Source: Planctomycetes bacterium RIFOXYC2_FULL_41_27
Lineage (GTDB): Bacteria > Planctomycetota > Brocadiia > Brocadiales > Brocadiaceae
Direction of reading: 5' to 3'
Length of the DNA: 8,247 nt
NCBI GenBank assembly: GCA_001828645.1
Contig: MHZD01000098.1
Span: forward strand, 827-9,073
The notes under the pieces are model-generated. The model worked only from the letters and a program-made list of their open reading frames with translations, did no database searches and had not been told where the DNA came from. Shown here piece by piece: positions 5,757 to 8,247 of the stretch. The translations under genes were made by a program, and so were the position numbers. The first letter of the stretch is position 1, and each line of letters begins with the position of its first letter.

Positions 5757-5784
5757 TTGTATTTAAAGAGATGTAGCGTATAAT
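5757..5784 (+). promoter_or_regulatory. tRNA-Pro promoter
   Basis: TTGTAT (5757-5762) and a perfect TATAAT (5779-5784) are 16 bases apart and lie 31 bases before the tRNA. An 8-bp inverted repeat, AAGAGATG/CATCTCTT (5766-5773 with 5787-5794), is centred on the -10, so it could be an operator. Confidence 0.65.
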
Positions 5785-5815
5785 GTCATCTCTTAATTTT
5801 CTAACATAGATTTAA

Positions 5816-5893
<78 letters not shown>

Positions 5894-5951
5894 CTTTAAT
5901 ACACCTACGGTTGAACAACCCTCCCTTTAAAATAACAATACACTGACCTCC

Positions 5952-5981
5952 AACAAAAAAGCATCTGTCAGCCTTTTGTTT
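5952..5981. terminator. Weak bidirectional hairpin between tRNA-Pro and the NapH operon
   Basis: Read on the minus strand, AACAAAAGGC and GCTTTTTTGTT pair imperfectly (one G-U, one bulge) around an 8-base loop, and the 3' arm is T-rich. It sits between convergent transcripts, where a shared terminator is expected. Strength is uncertain. Confidence 0.35.
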
Positions 5982-6052
5982 GTTACTAAAGGTGAAGAGT
6001 AGTTTATTTGGTTTGTAGCTGAATTACAAAGCCATCGTTATTGGGCGTGTTT

Positions 6053-6349
6053 TTATTTCCTCTTTTTAGATTTCACTACCTTTTTTGAAACTGACTTTTT
6101 AACTGCTTTCTTTGGTTTTGCAAGAGGCAAAGGACGGCAGAGCAGTTCACGTTTGGGCGCAAGACGACCGCAGGAATCACAAACGTATTTCAAATTGACA
6201 ACCTTGGGGGCACACACATGTCTGGGATCACCCGTTACCGTACCACAAAATCTGCAGGCAACAACCTTCCTTGCTGTTACCGGGTTACACAGGTGTCCTT
6301 TATCTGTTGCGACCAGACCACATGTCTGACAAGTATAAACATTACCCAT
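6053..6349 (-). CDS. Triple zinc-knuckle protein with histone-like basic tail
   Basis: The product is 98 residues. Three tandem units of about 25 residues occur: C7-x2-C10-x8-H19-x-C21, C32-x2-C35-x8-H44-x-C46 and C57-x2-C60-x10-C71. The third has Leu69 where the first two have His, so it may bind zinc poorly or differently. Each unit ends in C-(N/A/R)-P. Residues 77-98 are almost only Lys, Val, Ala and Ser (PKKAVKKSVSKKVVKSKKRK), like bacterial histone H1-like tails, so nucleic-acid binding is likely. The ATG is two bases past the stop of the NapH-TPR gene, and its ribosome site (GGGAGG) lies inside that gene's last codons. The two are thus translationally coupled. I do not recognise a named family. 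Confidence 0.82.
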   Translation of the reverse strand: MGNVYTCQTCGLVATDKGHLCNPVTARKVVACRFCGTVTGDPRHVCAPKVVNLKYVCDSCGRLAPKRELLCRPLPLAKPKKAVKKSVSKKVVKSKKRK

Positions 6350-6351
6350 AA

Positions 6352-7884
6352 TTATCCTCCCTTTCTATCCATTTTTTCCTGATTAGGATTATATAAAGTT
6401 AAAATATATTTTAACATTTCTTCTTCCCTTGGAAAGACTTTTCTTAAAAAAGGAATGGCCTCCTCAACATTCCCCTGCTTTAAAAATATAAGTCCTATAT
6501 TACCATAAGCCGCTGTTAAATGTCCATCTAATTGAATAGACTTTTTATATTCTACGATAGCCTGCGCATAATTTCCATTTCTATAGTAAACTGTCCCTAA
6601 GTTGTTATGTAATGCTGCATTGTCTGGATTGTTGCTAATGAGGGTTTTATACTCTGTAATTGCACGATTATAATCGCCATTCATTTTGTAAGCCAGTGCA
6701 AGTGCGGCACGGACTTCGTTATTTGATGGAAATTCATTGATCGCCTGATTGTATATTGATATGGCCCTCTCGTATTCCAGGAGATCCATATATCTATTTC
6801 CCCTTAACAATAAGCGGATGTCATACGAAGTGCTTGTTGTCCAACACCATGCCAACGTAGATAATGTTATCAAACCCGCAACCAAAAACCTTCTTTTGTG
6901 TTGAATAGTTTCTAATAATGGTACACGACTGCTATCAAGAAATTTTATAATCAACATACCAAAACACAGCCCCCATGCCGCGCCCAGAAATGTCTGGAAA
7001 CTCCCCAGCCACCTTTGTGTATAATACGCAACGATTAACCCGCAAAAGATGAGCATAATCTCGTAATACCAGTTATAATCCCGTTGCTGCGGAATCAGCC
7101 ATTGTATCCGTCGGGTAACCGATATTACATTTAAACTCCATCTGTAACTTAATGTCCCATTCGGACACGCATTTGTACAGGCAAGACATCGGATACAGTT
7201 CGTATTTACTACGACACTGTATTGGGCAATTTCTTCGTGCACACGAATTCCCATAGTACAGCTATTGGTGCAACTCATACAACCCTTACACTCGTTAACC
7301 TTCCGGATACGCCAGAAGCTGAAATTGTCGAAGATTGCAAGCATGGGTGCCCACGGACATACATATCGGCAAAATGCCCTCGATCCCATAAGATAAATAA
7401 ACAGAAATGCATCAAACAGGACAAACAAAATAATGATAATGGGACTCCTGGGCAGGTCGACGGTCATCACCTGCGTGTCACCAAGTCCTATGTGGAATTG
7501 CGGAGGGCCATAAATAAGCCAGAATTCATAGATAGCCGTTAATGTCTTCAGAAGAAAGACGTATTGGATGATGTTTGCATTCGAGTGGATGATTTTGGGG
7601 TTTATTCCAAATTTACCAAAAATTTTTAAGGCACATTCTTGAAAGAAGGCAAAATGGCATCCCCATCCGCAAAAGAGCCTTCCAAAAAAGGCCGTCATGA
7701 GAACCACAAAAATGAAAAATGCGGCGGCGGAGTTTAATAAACCCATTCCAAAAAGGCTTACAACCCCATTCAGACTAAATGTCCCGACTTTTTGACAGCC
7801 AAACTTATACCACAGGGTGATGTGTACAATGATCAATAGATTTATAAAAGACAAGACGAGCAATCTTTTTTTATTGATATTCAT
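6352..7884 (-). CDS. NapH/CcoG-like membrane polyferredoxin fused to a TPR domain
   Basis: The product is 510 residues. Hydrophobic segments lie at about 9-26, 45-66, 104-125 and 148-168. They are followed by two ferredoxin-type [4Fe-4S] sites (C199-x2-C202-x2-C205-x3-C209 and C230-x2-C233-x2-C236-x3-C240-P), then segments at about 273-290, 297-315 and 333-350. The C-x3-C motifs C72GWGC76 and C172RYVC176-P are the paired signature of NapH/NosR/CcoG-type proteins (Fer4_5). These pass electrons from quinol or between clusters at the membrane. Residues about 359-494 form four TPR units (for example YERAISIYNQAINEFPSN), not part of NapH itself. With clusters inside and three more helices after them, the TPR part is predicted outside the cytoplasm. 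No clear ribosome site precedes the ATG. It is the first gene of a coupled pair and lies 185 bases after tRNA-Glu. Confidence 0.92.
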   Translation of the reverse strand: MNINKKRLLVLSFINLLIIVHITLWYKFGCQKVGTFSLNGVVSLFGMGLLNSAAAFFIFVVLMTAFFGRLFCGWGCHFAFFQECALKIFGKFGINPKIIHSNANIIQYVFLLKTLTAIYEFWLIYGPPQFHIGLGDTQVMTVDLPRSPIIIILFVLFDAFLFIYLMGSRAFCRYVCPWAPMLAIFDNFSFWRIRKVNECKGCMSCTNSCTMGIRVHEEIAQYSVVVNTNCIRCLACTNACPNGTLSYRWSLNVISVTRRIQWLIPQQRDYNWYYEIMLIFCGLIVAYYTQRWLGSFQTFLGAAWGLCFGMLIIKFLDSSRVPLLETIQHKRRFLVAGLITLSTLAWCWTTSTSYDIRLLLRGNRYMDLLEYERAISIYNQAINEFPSNNEVRAALALAYKMNGDYNRAITEYKTLISNNPDNAALHNNLGTVYYRNGNYAQAIVEYKKSIQLDGHLTAAYGNIGLIFLKQGNVEEAIPFLRKVFPREEEMLKYILTLYNPNQEKMDRKGG

Positions 7885-8069
7885 ACAAAACCATTAATAG
7901 ATTGGTAAATACAGATGCTTATTCATTCTTTTCGCATCGAAGACTGGATTCCCATGTCCGGAAATAACAGAAAATGGGATTTACATGGATTTTTTTTAGC
8001 AGAAACAGGAGAAGAGATTCTTTTTATTGGATGGATTGTTTCCATTGCATCTATTGCCGCAATTATATG

Positions 8070-8142
8070 TACCCCCAAGGGGATTTGAACCCCTGTCTTC
8101 AGGCTGAGAACCTGACATCCTGGGCCACTAGACGATGGGGGC
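8070..8142 (-). tRNA. tRNA-Glu (anticodon CUC), CCA not encoded
   Basis: Read on the minus strand from 8142, the acceptor is GCCCCCA/TGGGGGT with a G1-U72 wobble. The D arm is GTCT...AGGA. The anticodon arm is TCAGG-TTCTCAG-CCTGA, with anticodon CTC. The T arm is AGGGG-TTCAAAT-CCCCT and the discriminator is A8070. The next bases are CAT, so CCA must be added after transcription, unlike tRNA-Pro in this window. It decodes GAG. Confidence 0.97.
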
Positions 8143-8159
8143 ATGAAAATGCAAAGGAA

Positions 8160-8236
8160 ATTATAAAGACTTGTAAGATCCTACCTATAACATATATTTA
8201 TGAGTAGAAAATACTATATTTATTTTGCGAAGTCAA
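8160..8236 (-). promoter_or_regulatory. Candidate tRNA-Glu promoters
   Basis: Two possibilities exist on the minus strand. A perfect TATAAT (8165-8160) lies 17 bases before the tRNA, with only a poor -35. Further up, TTGACT (8236-8231) is spaced 17 bases from TATTTT (8213-8208), which would leave a leader of about 60 bases. The nearer site fits usual tRNA promoters best. Confidence 0.4.
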
Positions 8237-8247
8237 TAAAATTTAGA

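Noticed and set aside
7222..7542. 106-codon plus-strand frame
   Set aside because: It is the antisense shadow of the NapH-TPR gene's conserved Fe-S and membrane region.
7944..7998. Plus-strand terminator (CCATGT/ACATGG followed by eight T)
   Set aside because: The six-bp stem has a loop of more than 20 bases, and no plus-strand gene lies upstream to terminate.
7923..8207. Open frames on both strands across the tRNA-Glu gene
   Set aside because: They run through a clear tRNA, lack ribosome sites and have no protein-like features.

Overview
The window is a moderately AT-rich stretch from a Gram-negative, outer-membrane-bearing bacterium with a redox-centred metabolism. It encodes a porin with an N-terminal coiled coil, a BamC-like lipoprotein, an exported FMN-binding protein, a NapH-like membrane polyferredoxin and a UGM/protoporphyrinogen-oxidase-like flavoprotein. 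This mix, with several tiny zinc-ribbon proteins and dispersed palindromic repeats of the CAGAG and ACAGGAT kinds, would suit an anaerobic planctomycete such as the anammox order Brocadiales. That assignment is inference: no taxonomic marker gene is present.

Layout. Every protein gene lies on the minus strand; only tRNA-Pro is on the plus strand. From the left edge: an FMN-binding-domain protein cut by the window end (1-470); a BamC-like lipoprotein (556-1041); a 38-residue single-knuckle zinc protein, short enough to be easily missed (1147-1263), in an operon behind a DUF2325 gene (1307-1624); an inverted-repeat element (1743-1862); an FAD oxidoreductase and a porin in a tightly coupled pair (1895-4792); a 539-base gene-free stretch with operators, a G8 tract and a 128-base palindromic repeat (4793-5331); a 90-residue zinc-ribbon protein (5332-5604) with a strong terminator; tRNA-Pro(UGG) on the plus strand (5816-5893); a coupled pair of a triple zinc-knuckle basic protein (6053-6349) and a NapH-TPR fusion (6352-7884); and tRNA-Glu(CUC) (8070-8142).

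Regulation. The most interesting pattern is a 15-base 7-1-7 palindrome of the form TGAGACT-C-AGTCTCA, present three times. One copy lies in front of DUF2325, one in front of the porin, and one in front of no intact gene. It resembles a divergent Fur-family box (7-1-7 consensus TGATAAT-N-ATTATCA). In two copies the promoter layout is identical: TTGACA, 16 bases, a TAnnAT -10, 2 bases, then the box. This suggests a local metal- or redox-responsive regulon linking DUF2325 and its zinc-knuckle partner to the porin/flavoprotein operon. The third site leads straight into a repeat element and looks like the remains of a lost gene.
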